Source: CALZIK01 sp945787635 (lineage in GTDB: Bacteria > Acidobacteriota > Thermoanaerobaculia > Multivoradales > JAHEKO01). Taken from it: a stretch of 64,000 nucleotides of DNA. Below, piece after piece: positions 36,945 through 44,894 of this stretch. The notes below the pieces were generated by a model. That model saw nothing but the letters and a program-made list of their open reading frames with translations. It did no database searches and was not told where the DNA came from. The DNA is taken from positions 227,314 through 291,313 of the forward strand of contig CAMYNM010000003.1 of assembly GCA_947259725.1 (NCBI GenBank). Direction: 5' to 3'. Made by a program: the position numbers and the translations under genes. How positions within the stretch are numbered: position 1 is the first letter of the stretch; each line of letters begins with the position of its first letter.

Positions 36945-37151
36945 ACCGTCATACTATCTCTCGCGAGGTCGCGGTGGCAGCGACTCGGAGCAGAAACCCG
37001 ATATGATCAGCCTATCGACTCCTAGGCGACGTTGCCGTAGATCTCTTGTTGGAAGCGACTACTGTGTCCCGAATATCGGTTTTATCGAGTCTGCCCCCCA
37101 GTGCCGACTGGGCGGGAAACCAACCACCCCACATGCGACTCTCTTTGGACC

Positions 37152-40100
37152 ATGAGTAGCGCTCGAAGGAACCCAGGTCCAACCAGGCAGGCGCTGATCG
37201 TTGCCGGGATGCATCGCAGCGGCACCTCGGCGGTTACCCGGGTGCTCAACCTGCTGGGTGCCGATCTGCCAACCCGACTCATGTCAGCAGTACCCGGCGA
37301 CAACGACCTGGGGTTCTGGGAGTCGATCGATATCGTCGATCTACACGATGACTTTCTCGCGGCCGCCCAGTCGTGCTGGGATGACCTCGCCCCGATCGAT
37401 ACCGCCCGGTTCCAGTCGGAAATAGCGGTCCAGACCAGAGACCGGATCGTTGAGATTCTCGAGCGAGACTTTGCGGAGTCGCAGTTATTCGTCATCAAGG
37501 ATCCTCGCATCTGCAGACTGGTACCACTCTGGCTGACGATCCTCAGGCAATTTGGCGCGCAACCGCTGTTCGTCATTCCCGCACGCAACCCTCTCGAAGT
37601 GGCGGCGTCCCTTCAAAAGAGAAACGAGTTTTCAACCGAGAAGTCGCTTCTTCTTTGGCTCTGGCACGTTCTCGAGGTTGAGCGAGCCACGCGCCGGTCA
37701 TTGCGCACCTTCGTCTCGTATGCCGACCTTCTGCACGACTGGCGCAGCGCCATTCGAATAATCGAAACCGACCTCGGGGTGACTCTATCGTCGCCGACGA
37801 AGCAGGCTGTCGAGGGAATCGAGGGTTTCCTCTCAGAGCGCTATCGGCGGCACCGCTTCCGGTCCGAGGATCTCGAGTCTCGACCCGAGGTCACAGACTG
37901 GGTTTCTCGGACCTTCAACGCTCTTCGCGACCAGCGGGACAACCCGGGGCTCTGCACCCGGATACTCAACCAGGTTCGCCGCGAGCTTCTCGCGGCGCAT
38001 TCCACCTACGCCCCACTTCTGAGCGACGCGCACGCGAATCTGGCCGATGCTCGTACCGACCTGCGAAGACTCGAGGCGGTCGTGGGTTTCCGCGATCAGG
38101 AACTCGCCGAAGCCCATACCTTTGGCTCCGAGCTCTCCGGGCAACTCAAGGAGCGAAGCGCTGAGCTCGAGCGACTCACCGAGGCGGTTCAGGAACGCGA
38201 CCGCAAGCTCGCAGAGGCCAGCGAGAAGGCCGGGCAACTCTCGAGCCAGCTCGTTGAAAGGCAGGCAGAACTCGAACAGTTCGAAGCGACAATGGAGCTG
38301 CGCGTCGCCGAGGTCATGGCGGCTCGCGAAGAGAGCAAACTGATCAGAGCCGAACGCCAGAAACACGAGGCTCAAATCGAGCGACTCAACACAGCGCTTC
38401 GAGAGCGCGATACCGAACTCACCGAGGGTCACAGTGAGACTACCCTGCTCAGCAAACGACTCGCAAAGCGTCAGGACGAGCTCGACCGACTCAACGCCAC
38501 ACTGCGTGAGCGCGACGCCGAACTGGCCGAGGCTCGCGAGGAGAGCGCCTCGCTCCGCGGAAAGCTCGAGAAAAACGACGCGGTGCTCGGACAACTGGAC
38601 ATCGAACTGCGAGCCCGAGACACCAAACTCAAGGAGGCTTACACAGAGGCCACCTTTCTCCGCGGAGGGCTCGAGAAGCTCGAAAGCGAGCTCGTGCGAC
38701 TCTACACCGCACTACGCAGAGGCGACGCTGAACTTGCCGAGGCTCGCACTGAAATCGCAAGGCTTGGCGAAGGACTCGAGGCCCGCCAAACAGAAGGCGA
38801 GAGACTCGCAACAGCGCTTCGCGAGCGCGACGCTTCACTCGCGCACACCAGCAACCAAGTCAATGTCCTCACAACCCGCTTCGAGGCACAGCGCGTAGAT
38901 CTCAGTCGCGTTTCTGAAGACCTCGCCCGGCTCGAATCGTTGCGGAGTCGTCAGTCGGACCAGATCGAGCAGTTGGTCAGTTCCAAGTCTTGGCGGTTGA
39001 CAAAGCCCATGCGGGTTTTGGTCGCCGCACTGCGACGAACGTACGGGGCACTGACAATTCGAACCGGACCATCCCCGAAGCGCAGGCTCCTGGAGAGCGG
39101 TCTCTTCGATTCAGGTCATTACCAGCGGCTGCTTCTCGACAGTGGGACAGCCACCGATCGCCCACTCGAACACTACCTCGCCGAGGCAGCCCTGGCGCTG
39201 AGCCCCCATCCCCTTTTCGACGCCTCGTTCTACCTGCAGCAGCACCCTGAGGTCGCGGAAAAGGATCTCAACCCGCTAATGCACTTCCTCGAGATTGGCC
39301 GCGAGAACTCTCCCCATCCTCTGTTTGACAGCGCGTTCTACCTCGAGCAGCTTGCAGCGACGGGCCGGGTGCCCGAGACCAATCTCCTTACTGATTATCT
39401 CGAGCAAGGCGTTGCTGAGGGCCTCGATCCACATCCCTTGTTTGACACTTCTTACTACCTCGAAGCGAATCCCCGCTTGCGAAAATCCGGGGAGAACCCG
39501 CTCGTGCACTTTGTGCGCACGGGCGCTGCTGAGCTCCGCAACCCGCATCCCCTGTTCGACACCCGCTACTATGCGGAGGAGGCGTGCCCGCACGTGCTCG
39601 AACACGGCTCCAACCCGCTCGTGCACTTCCTTTCCTTCGGTGCCGCTGAAGGCCGCAGCCCACACCCTCTTTTCGACACGTCGTTCTACCTGCACCGGCA
39701 CCCTGAGGTCGCGGAGAAGGCTCTCAACCCACTACTGCATTTCCTCGAGACCGGCAGTGAGACCTCTCCGCATCCACTATTCGACGCAGCGTACTACCTC
39801 GAACAGCTCGCGGCGACCGACCGAGAGCCCGAGTCCAGTCTTCTCGCTGACTATCTCGAGCACGGCGTCGCCGAAGACCTCGATCCACATCCGCTCTTCG
39901 ACACCTCCTACTACCTCGAGACAACCCCCCAGTTGCGAGAGACCGGGGAGAACCCGTTAGCTCACTACATGCGTACTGGCGCCGTCGAGGGCCGCAACCC
40001 CCATCTGCTGTTCGACACCGCCCACTATGCCCAGTTCTCTTGCCCAGGGGTCTTCGAGCACGGTTTCAACCCGCTCGTGCACTTCGCTTTTTTCGGCGCC

Positions 40101-42296
40101 GCCGAAGGCCGCAACCCTCACCCGATGTTCGACGGCTCGTTCTACCTGCAAGAGCACCCTGAGGTCAAAGCGCAGAATCTCAACCCGCTGCTGCATTTCC
40201 TCGAGCACGGAGGTGCCACGGGGCTCAAGACACATCCCGCGTATGAACTCGACTTCTTCGTCGAGTCCTCTAAGCCGAGCGAGTGGCGGCGCCGGACCGA
40301 GGCGCACAGTCTCAGGTCCATTGTCCGAGCCAAGGGAATAGCGTTTGACGAGATCCGCTCACCGCTGGTGTCGGCCGTCATCGCGGTTCACAATCAGATT
40401 GGGTTTACGCTTCAGTGCCTTCACTCTCTCGCAACCGGTCACGGGGACATCGACCTGGAAGTGATCGTCGTCGACGACGGTTCCAGCGATGCGACAGCAG
40501 AGGTTCTCGCGTCCGTCCCCAACCTTCGGGTCGTGCGGCACGATTCCGCCAAGGGCTTCATCGATGCCGCCAACTCCGGGGCGGCAGCAGCCAGGGGCGA
40601 GTATCTTCTTTTCCTCAACAACGACACGGTTGTCCCGACAGGATCGATCGACGGTCTCCTGGCGACCTTCAAGGAGTTTCCGGACGCCGGCGCTGTCGGC
40701 GCCAAGCTCCTTTTCGGTGACGGTTCATTGCAGGAGGCTGGAGCCATCGTTTGGCGGGACGGCTCCGCGTGGAACTTCGGAAGGCACCAGAATCCGGCCG
40801 AACCTCAATACAACTACGCTCGTAGAGTCGATTACTGCTCGGCCTCGTGCCTGATGATCGGTCGCAGGCTCTTTCTCGAGATTGGCAGCTTCGACAGGCA
40901 CTTCCGTCCGATGTACTACGAAGACACCGACCTCGCCTTCCGGGTTCGAGAGGCCGGCAAGGAAGTCTACTATCAGCCCACCGCGGAGGTATTCCACTTC
41001 GAAGGGGCGACAGCGGGAACCGACGTTGCCTCAGGAATGAAATCCTGGCAGGTCGATAACCAGCACAAACTGGTCGATCGTTGGAGAAAGCAACTGGCCA
41101 GTCTTCCAGCAAGCGGACATCAGCCGAATGTGAGCAAGGACAGAGGCGTGACCAAGCGCGCTCTGATCATCGATCATAGGTTACCGGCTCCAGATCAGGA
41201 TGCAGGCTCCGTTCGGATGTACCAGATCACCCGGATCTTTCGGGAACTCGGCTTCAAGGTCACCTTCATTCCCCACAATCTCCAGAAGACCGAGCCCTAC
41301 TGCCGGAACCTTCAGGCCGAAGGAGTAGAAGTCCTGTGCGCTCCTTTTCTGACCTCCATTCGAGAGCATCTGGAGGGGTCGGGCGAACTCTACGACGTAG
41401 TTCTGCTGTCACGGGTCAACGTGGCCCACGATCTCCTACAAGCCGTTCGCACAAGTTGCCCCGAAGCTCTCGCAGTATTTGACACGGTCGATCTTCACTA
41501 TCTCCGGATGACCCGCGAAGCCGAGCACTGGGACGATCCCAAGATTCACAAACAAGCGCGGCTCATCAAATACCTCGAGCTCGCGGTGGCTACCCGGGCC
41601 GACTCGACGCTTGTCGTCAGCAAGGCCGAGAGAGACCTACTCTTGAAGGAAGACGCCAACCTTCAGGTAGACCTCTTGCCGCTGATTCACTCGCCGGTCG
41701 ATCGCGTCATCCCGTTCTCGAATCGCAAGAACTTCTACTTCATCGGTGGTTTTGAGCATCCTCCGAACGTCGATGCCGTCTTTTGGCTGGTTGGGGAGAT
41801 CTTGCCGCTCATCCGCAAGGAGATCCCGGCAATCCACCTCTTCATCGTCGGCAGCAAGGTCCCCCCAAGCATTCAGCAGCTTGCCTCCCAGCACGTCACT
41901 GTAACCGGCTACGTTGAGGATCTGACACCATTCCTCGACGGCTGTCGCCTGTCTGTTGCACCGATCCGTTTTGGAGCGGGAATCAAAGGAAAAGTGACTC
42001 AGAGTCTCGCCCACGGCGTGCCGTGCGTTCTGACCAGCATCGCCGCCGAGGGCATTGGATTGACCAACGGAAAAACCGCGGTCATCGCCGACACGAAGGA
42101 AGACCTCGCCCGAGGCGTGGTTCGCGTCTACCAGGATGAGAAGCTCTGGACCCAGCTCTCAGCCGCCGGAAGAGACACCATCCGCAAATCTTTTTCAGTC
42201 GAAGCGGCACGACGACACCTCAAGAAGGTCATCGGACGCGCCGAGGGTGTCGGCGAAAGAGCGCGGCATCCCCGGAAGTCACTCCAGCGCGTCTGA
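37152..42296 (+). CDS. Giant multidomain protein: sulfotransferase, coiled coil, repeat region, GT2 and GT4
   Basis: 1714 residues from ATG 37152 (GTG 37101 would add 17). In order: a sulfotransferase-like domain (about 12-300) with the phosphosulfate loop GMHRSGTS (about 19-26) and a second nucleotide contact PARNPLEVAASLQKR; a coiled coil of eight exact 35-residue repeats (about 304-583); a hinge SSKSWRLTKPMR; nine 'PHPLFD' repeat units (about 685-1028); a GT2 domain (about 1071-1310) with DDGSSDAT, LFLNNDTVVP and YYEDTDLAFR; and a GT4-like domain (about 1334-1700) starting ALIIDHRLPAPDQDAGSVRM and holding FGAGIKGKVTQSLAHGVPCV. It may assemble and sulfate a glycan in one polypeptide. No membrane helix is seen, so it is cytoplasmic. 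Confidence 0.88.
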   Translation: MSSARRNPGPTRQALIVAGMHRSGTSAVTRVLNLLGADLPTRLMSAVPGDNDLGFWESIDIVDLHDDFLAAAQSCWDDLAPIDTARFQSEIAVQTRDRIVEILERDFAESQLFVIKDPRICRLVPLWLTILRQFGAQPLFVIPARNPLEVAASLQKRNEFSTEKSLLLWLWHVLEVERATRRSLRTFVSYADLLHDWRSAIRIIETDLGVTLSSPTKQAVEGIEGFLSERYRRHRFRSEDLESRPEVTDWVSRTFNALRDQRDNPGLCTRILNQVRRELLAAHSTYAPLLSDAHANLADARTDLRRLEAVVGFRDQELAEAHTFGSELSGQLKERSAELERLTEAVQERDRKLAEASEKAGQLSSQLVERQAELEQFEATMELRVAEVMAAREESKLIRAERQKHEAQIERLNTALRERDTELTEGHSETTLLSKRLAKRQDELDRLNATLRERDAELAEAREESASLRGKLEKNDAVLGQLDIELRARDTKLKEAYTEATFLRGGLEKLESELVRLYTALRRGDAELAEARTEIARLGEGLEARQTEGERLATALRERDASLAHTSNQVNVLTTRFEAQRVDLSRVSEDLARLESLRSRQSDQIEQLVSSKSWRLTKPMRVLVAALRRTYGALTIRTGPSPKRRLLESGLFDSGHYQRLLLDSGTATDRPLEHYLAEAALALSPHPLFDASFYLQQHPEVAEKDLNPLMHFLEIGRENSPHPLFDSAFYLEQLAATGRVPETNLLTDYLEQGVAEGLDPHPLFDTSYYLEANPRLRKSGENPLVHFVRTGAAELRNPHPLFDTRYYAEEACPHVLEHGSNPLVHFLSFGAAEGRSPHPLFDTSFYLHRHPEVAEKALNPLLHFLETGSETSPHPLFDAAYYLEQLAATDREPESSLLADYLEHGVAEDLDPHPLFDTSYYLETTPQLRETGENPLAHYMRTGAVEGRNPHLLFDTAHYAQFSCPGVFEHGFNPLVHFAFFGAAEGRNPHPMFDGSFYLQEHPEVKAQNLNPLLHFLEHGGATGLKTHPAYELDFFVESSKPSEWRRRTEAHSLRSIVRAKGIAFDEIRSPLVSAVIAVHNQIGFTLQCLHSLATGHGDIDLEVIVVDDGSSDATAEVLASVPNLRVVRHDSAKGFIDAANSGAAAARGEYLLFLNNDTVVPTGSIDGLLATFKEFPDAGAVGAKLLFGDGSLQEAGAIVWRDGSAWNFGRHQNPAEPQYNYARRVDYCSASCLMIGRRLFLEIGSFDRHFRPMYYEDTDLAFRVREAGKEVYYQPTAEVFHFEGATAGTDVASGMKSWQVDNQHKLVDRWRKQLASLPASGHQPNVSKDRGVTKRALIIDHRLPAPDQDAGSVRMYQITRIFRELGFKVTFIPHNLQKTEPYCRNLQAEGVEVLCAPFLTSIREHLEGSGELYDVVLLSRVNVAHDLLQAVRTSCPEALAVFDTVDLHYLRMTREAEHWDDPKIHKQARLIKYLELAVATRADSTLVVSKAERDLLLKEDANLQVDLLPLIHSPVDRVIPFSNRKNFYFIGGFEHPPNVDAVFWLVGEILPLIRKEIPAIHLFIVGSKVPPSIQQLASQHVTVTGYVEDLTPFLDGCRLSVAPIRFGAGIKGKVTQSLAHGVPCVLTSIAAEGIGLTNGKTAVIADTKEDLARGVVRVYQDEKLWTQLSAAGRDTIRKSFSVEAARRHLKKVIGRAEGVGERARHPRKSLQRV
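38061..38900 (+). repeat. Eight in-frame 105-bp repeats coding a 35-residue coiled-coil unit
   Basis: The protein segment divides without gaps into eight 35-residue units (five heptads each), with a core like L-x-R-L-x-x-x-L-R-E-R-D-x-E-L-A-E-A. Units 4 and 5 are the most similar, and unit 3 is the most diverged. Exact length conservation with no indels implies selection on coil length or phase. Confidence 0.88.
39204..40236 (+). repeat. Nested repeat: nine 'PHPLFD' units arranged in 456-bp super-repeats
   Basis: Nine units of about 38 residues each start with P-H-P-L-F-D and an aromatic pair and usually end with N-P-L-x-H-F and G-A-x-E-G. Units 1-4 (39204-39659) and 5-8 (39660-40115) correspond pairwise, and unit 9 (from 40116) matches units 1 and 5. 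The super-repeat period is exactly 456 bases (152 residues) both times. Confidence 0.9.
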
Positions 42297-42310
42297 GCCA
42301 GGAAGGGCCC

Positions 42311-43192
42311 TCACGCCGGTTTCGCGGCGTGAAAGAAAAACTGCACGGGTCCGAGATGACCGTACTCGAAGCTCCAGTAGACCCATGCTCTGCTGTTCTC
42401 AAGACCGGTCCGCTCAATTTCTCCCACGAACTCCCAGCCGAAATCTGTGAACACCAACGAACCGTCGGCCGACAGGGGGTTGCCGTGATACGCGGGTTCC
42501 GCCAGATGCACAATGTTGCGGTTCTCGATGCGTGCTCGCGTACTGTTGTGCTTTCGGGTGAAGTCGAACGGAATGCTGAGAAAGAGCTCGCCACCGGGCC
42601 TTAGAACGCGGTAGATCTCCGCTATCGCCCGCTGGGGTGAGTTGACGTGCTCGAGGACTTCCGCGCTCAACACAAAATCGAACGATCCATCCTCAAAACT
42701 CAACTGTTCGGCGTTCTCGTGGCGCAGTCCATCGACCACCGTTCCGCCGGCAAGCTCATCGCCCAGGTACTCGCTGCCGACACAGACCACGCTCTCGTTC
42801 CAGCCCGACAACAAGGCGTACATCCTGGTTACCTGCTCCGCCATGTAGAGATCTACTCGCCTGCCCTCGGCGCCCAGTTTCTTCTCCATCGCCCGTTTCA
42901 GAGCCCAGGCAATCGCTCGTTGTCGGTTGTTGAGGCCGCAAACCGGGCAAATCAGGCTCTCCCTCCAGTTCGGCCGGGTAATAGCGCCGGTTGTTTCATC
43001 TCCCGGGCCTTGATCCACACGAAAATCCACCGGTACTCCGTCGACGAGACAAAAGCCCGACAGGTTGAAGGTGCTTTTGCCCGTGTTGGTCGCGGCGATA
43101 TGCCCTTCAAGCGCATACCGCTGGCGCGAAAGGTGCGAACCCCTCAACGCGACCAGATCCGATTGCCCAGCGCACTCCTCAAATCGAAGCAT
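42311..43192 (-). CDS. Class I SAM-dependent methyltransferase with Cys-containing N-terminal region
   Basis: About 293 residues from ATG 43192, which has a good ribosome site (gggaaggtgg); GTG 43216 is an alternative. The methyltransferase core is VCVGSEYLGDEL, ENAEQLSFEDGSFDFVLSAEVLEHV and EIYRVLRPGGELFLSIPF, a Methyltransf_11 pattern with a reduced motif I. The N-terminal 100 residues include LICPVCGLNNRQRAIAWAL, a C-x2-C pair that could bind zinc together with an earlier Cys. It converges with the giant glycan gene, whose stop lies 15 bases before this gene's end. The acceptor is unknown. Confidence 0.8.
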   Translation of the reverse strand: MLRFEECAGQSDLVALRGSHLSRQRYALEGHIAATNTGKSTFNLSGFCLVDGVPVDFRVDQGPGDETTGAITRPNWRESLICPVCGLNNRQRAIAWALKRAMEKKLGAEGRRVDLYMAEQVTRMYALLSGWNESVVCVGSEYLGDELAGGTVVDGLRHENAEQLSFEDGSFDFVLSAEVLEHVNSPQRAIAEIYRVLRPGGELFLSIPFDFTRKHNSTRARIENRNIVHLAEPAYHGNPLSADGSLVFTDFGWEFVGEIERTGLENSRAWVYWSFEYGHLGPVQFFFHAAKPA

Positions 43193-43257
43193 CAGCACCA
43201 CCTTCCCAAGCAACACCAGCCCCTGTGCACGCTCATCGTAGAGATCCGCTGGGGATT

Positions 43258-44775
43258 TCAGGCAAGCGCGAGCAAAGCGGCGATGTAGACCACCAAGTGC
43301 GCATCGGCATAATCGCCGTCAGCGCGACACTCGACCGCGACGGTCTGCGGCTCTGCGGAGGCCGACAGCCGCGCGGTACAGAGGTACGATTCTGAGCGCC
43401 AGCTCTGAAACCGGTACAGCTCGCCACTTTCGCCGGCCAACGAGACGGTCGAGGGACCATCTGCGGAGTGAACACACCCGTAGCGCAGCAGCAGCAGTCG
43501 CTCGCGGTCGCAGGCCGGCAAGTGGATCGGCCCAGGCTGCTCGCTGAGGTGCAGCTTTGCTACGCCGTTGTCCGTTGACCGATGCCATCTCTCGCGCGGA
43601 AAGCTCCGAAAGAGGGCCTCGGTATCGTCGCCTTGTACATCGGGAAGCTGTGATCGCGCCTCGGCGAGCAGCTTGGCAGTGCCCCCATGGAAGCCGTACA
43701 CCACGCCGCCCTGCTCGCGAAACGAGCCGGAGAGCCTACCTGCCGACACATGATTCCGCGGGCCGCGCTTCCTGGCGACGAGCCGCACGCTCGCGCCGTA
43801 AAGAGCCGAGAGTGCGGTTCGAAACTCGAGGTTCTCCGAAGGACTCGGCAAGGCGCGAAGCTCGCGAGCCACCCGAGCCGCGAGCTGCTCTATCTCTCGG
43901 TCGTCCGGGAGCGAGAAGCCCAGGCCCTCCTCGGTCGCTCCAAACGATCCGCGTGCCAGCTCTCGGCGTTCGGCGAGAGCCGAAACGATGTCTGCCGCCA
44001 GCGTTTCCTCTGTAAGGTGGGTTTGCTGGAGCCAGGCCTTCTCGAGCTCGCCCATGTTGTGTTCCGGACACAGGGTCGTTTCGACCAGATCGGCTTGCTC
44101 AGCAATCGAATCCAGTAACTCGAAGATGGGAATCGTCTGGTTTTCGACCATGCCGAACAGCGACTCGGGTCGACTCCCGTAGAAGGGCTCCGCGAAGGTC
44201 CGCAGCACACCGAGTTCGTCTAGCTGCCGCTCAAAGGCCGTGAATGCATCGGGTCGGTTGGTTCGAAACCGGTAGAGGCAGCACGACCTCGCGCTCGGTT
44301 CGTTCTCGAGAAAAAGGATGCCTTGGCGATTGAGCACCCTCAGAAGCTCGCTGAGCAACCGCCGCCAGCGCCAGGTGTGGTGAAGCGACGAGCGCACCAC
44401 TACGGCATCGAAACTCTCGTCTTCGAACGGAAGGTCGTGAAAATCGCCGGCTACCAACCTCGGACTAGCCGTCGTCGGCGCGGCGAGCTCGCGGCCGAGG
44501 CGAAGAGTGCTTGCCGAGACGTCGAAAAGCGTCACCTCCGTCCCGTATCGCTCGCTCAGGGTGTATCCGGTGGTGTGCGCGTAGGCGCCCACTTCGAGCA
44601 GTTGTGCTGGGCCGCCGAGAACCGGATGGGCGTTGAGAACACTCTCGAGCTCGACGAGATGGGCCTCACTCTCAGCAGGGATCCGCGAATCGACCGTAAG
44701 AGAGTGCCACGCGAACTCGCCGATCAGGGGCAGCAGATCTTCTTCGAGCCCGCCGGATGCGAGAAGCTTCGTCAT
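43258..44775 (-). CDS. SAM-dependent methyltransferase with long C-terminal beta-rich extension
   Basis: 505 residues. The methyltransferase core occupies about residues 55-165: QLLEVGAYAHTTGYTLSERYG (motif I), VTLFDVSASTLRLG (acidic motif II), FEDESFDAVVVRSSLHHTW (motif IV) and RVLNRQGILFLENEP. Residues 170-380 are mostly helical and match nothing I know. The last 100 residues (LHLSEQPGPIHLPACDRERLLLLR to ADAHLVVYIAALLALA) are beta-rich and look like a jelly-roll or sugar-binding module. The gene is 65 bases downstream of the methyltransferase at 42311-43192 in minus-strand reading order reversed, that is, upstream of it in transcription, so the two may be cotranscribed. Confidence 0.72.
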   Translation of the reverse strand: MTKLLASGGLEEDLLPLIGEFAWHSLTVDSRIPAESEAHLVELESVLNAHPVLGGPAQLLEVGAYAHTTGYTLSERYGTEVTLFDVSASTLRLGRELAAPTTASPRLVAGDFHDLPFEDESFDAVVVRSSLHHTWRWRRLLSELLRVLNRQGILFLENEPSARSCCLYRFRTNRPDAFTAFERQLDELGVLRTFAEPFYGSRPESLFGMVENQTIPIFELLDSIAEQADLVETTLCPEHNMGELEKAWLQQTHLTEETLAADIVSALAERRELARGSFGATEEGLGFSLPDDREIEQLAARVARELRALPSPSENLEFRTALSALYGASVRLVARKRGPRNHVSAGRLSGSFREQGGVVYGFHGGTAKLLAEARSQLPDVQGDDTEALFRSFPRERWHRSTDNGVAKLHLSEQPGPIHLPACDRERLLLLRYGCVHSADGPSTVSLAGESGELYRFQSWRSESYLCTARLSASAEPQTVAVECRADGDYADAHLVVYIAALLALA

Positions 44776-44894
44776 CTCTTAGAGGGACCGAATCGAGCAG
44801 AGACCCTGCTCAATTGAGCCGCGGACATAGTACATCGTGGTGCGCTCGACCACATAGTGCCTACGCCCAGCCGACGCCAGCTCTTTCGCCCAAC

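Noticed and set aside
42311..42332. Terminator hairpin between the giant gene and the convergent methyltransferase
   Set aside because: A 7-bp stem (tcacgcc / ggcgtga) exists but overlaps the methyltransferase stop codon and is followed by A residues rather than T on the plus strand.
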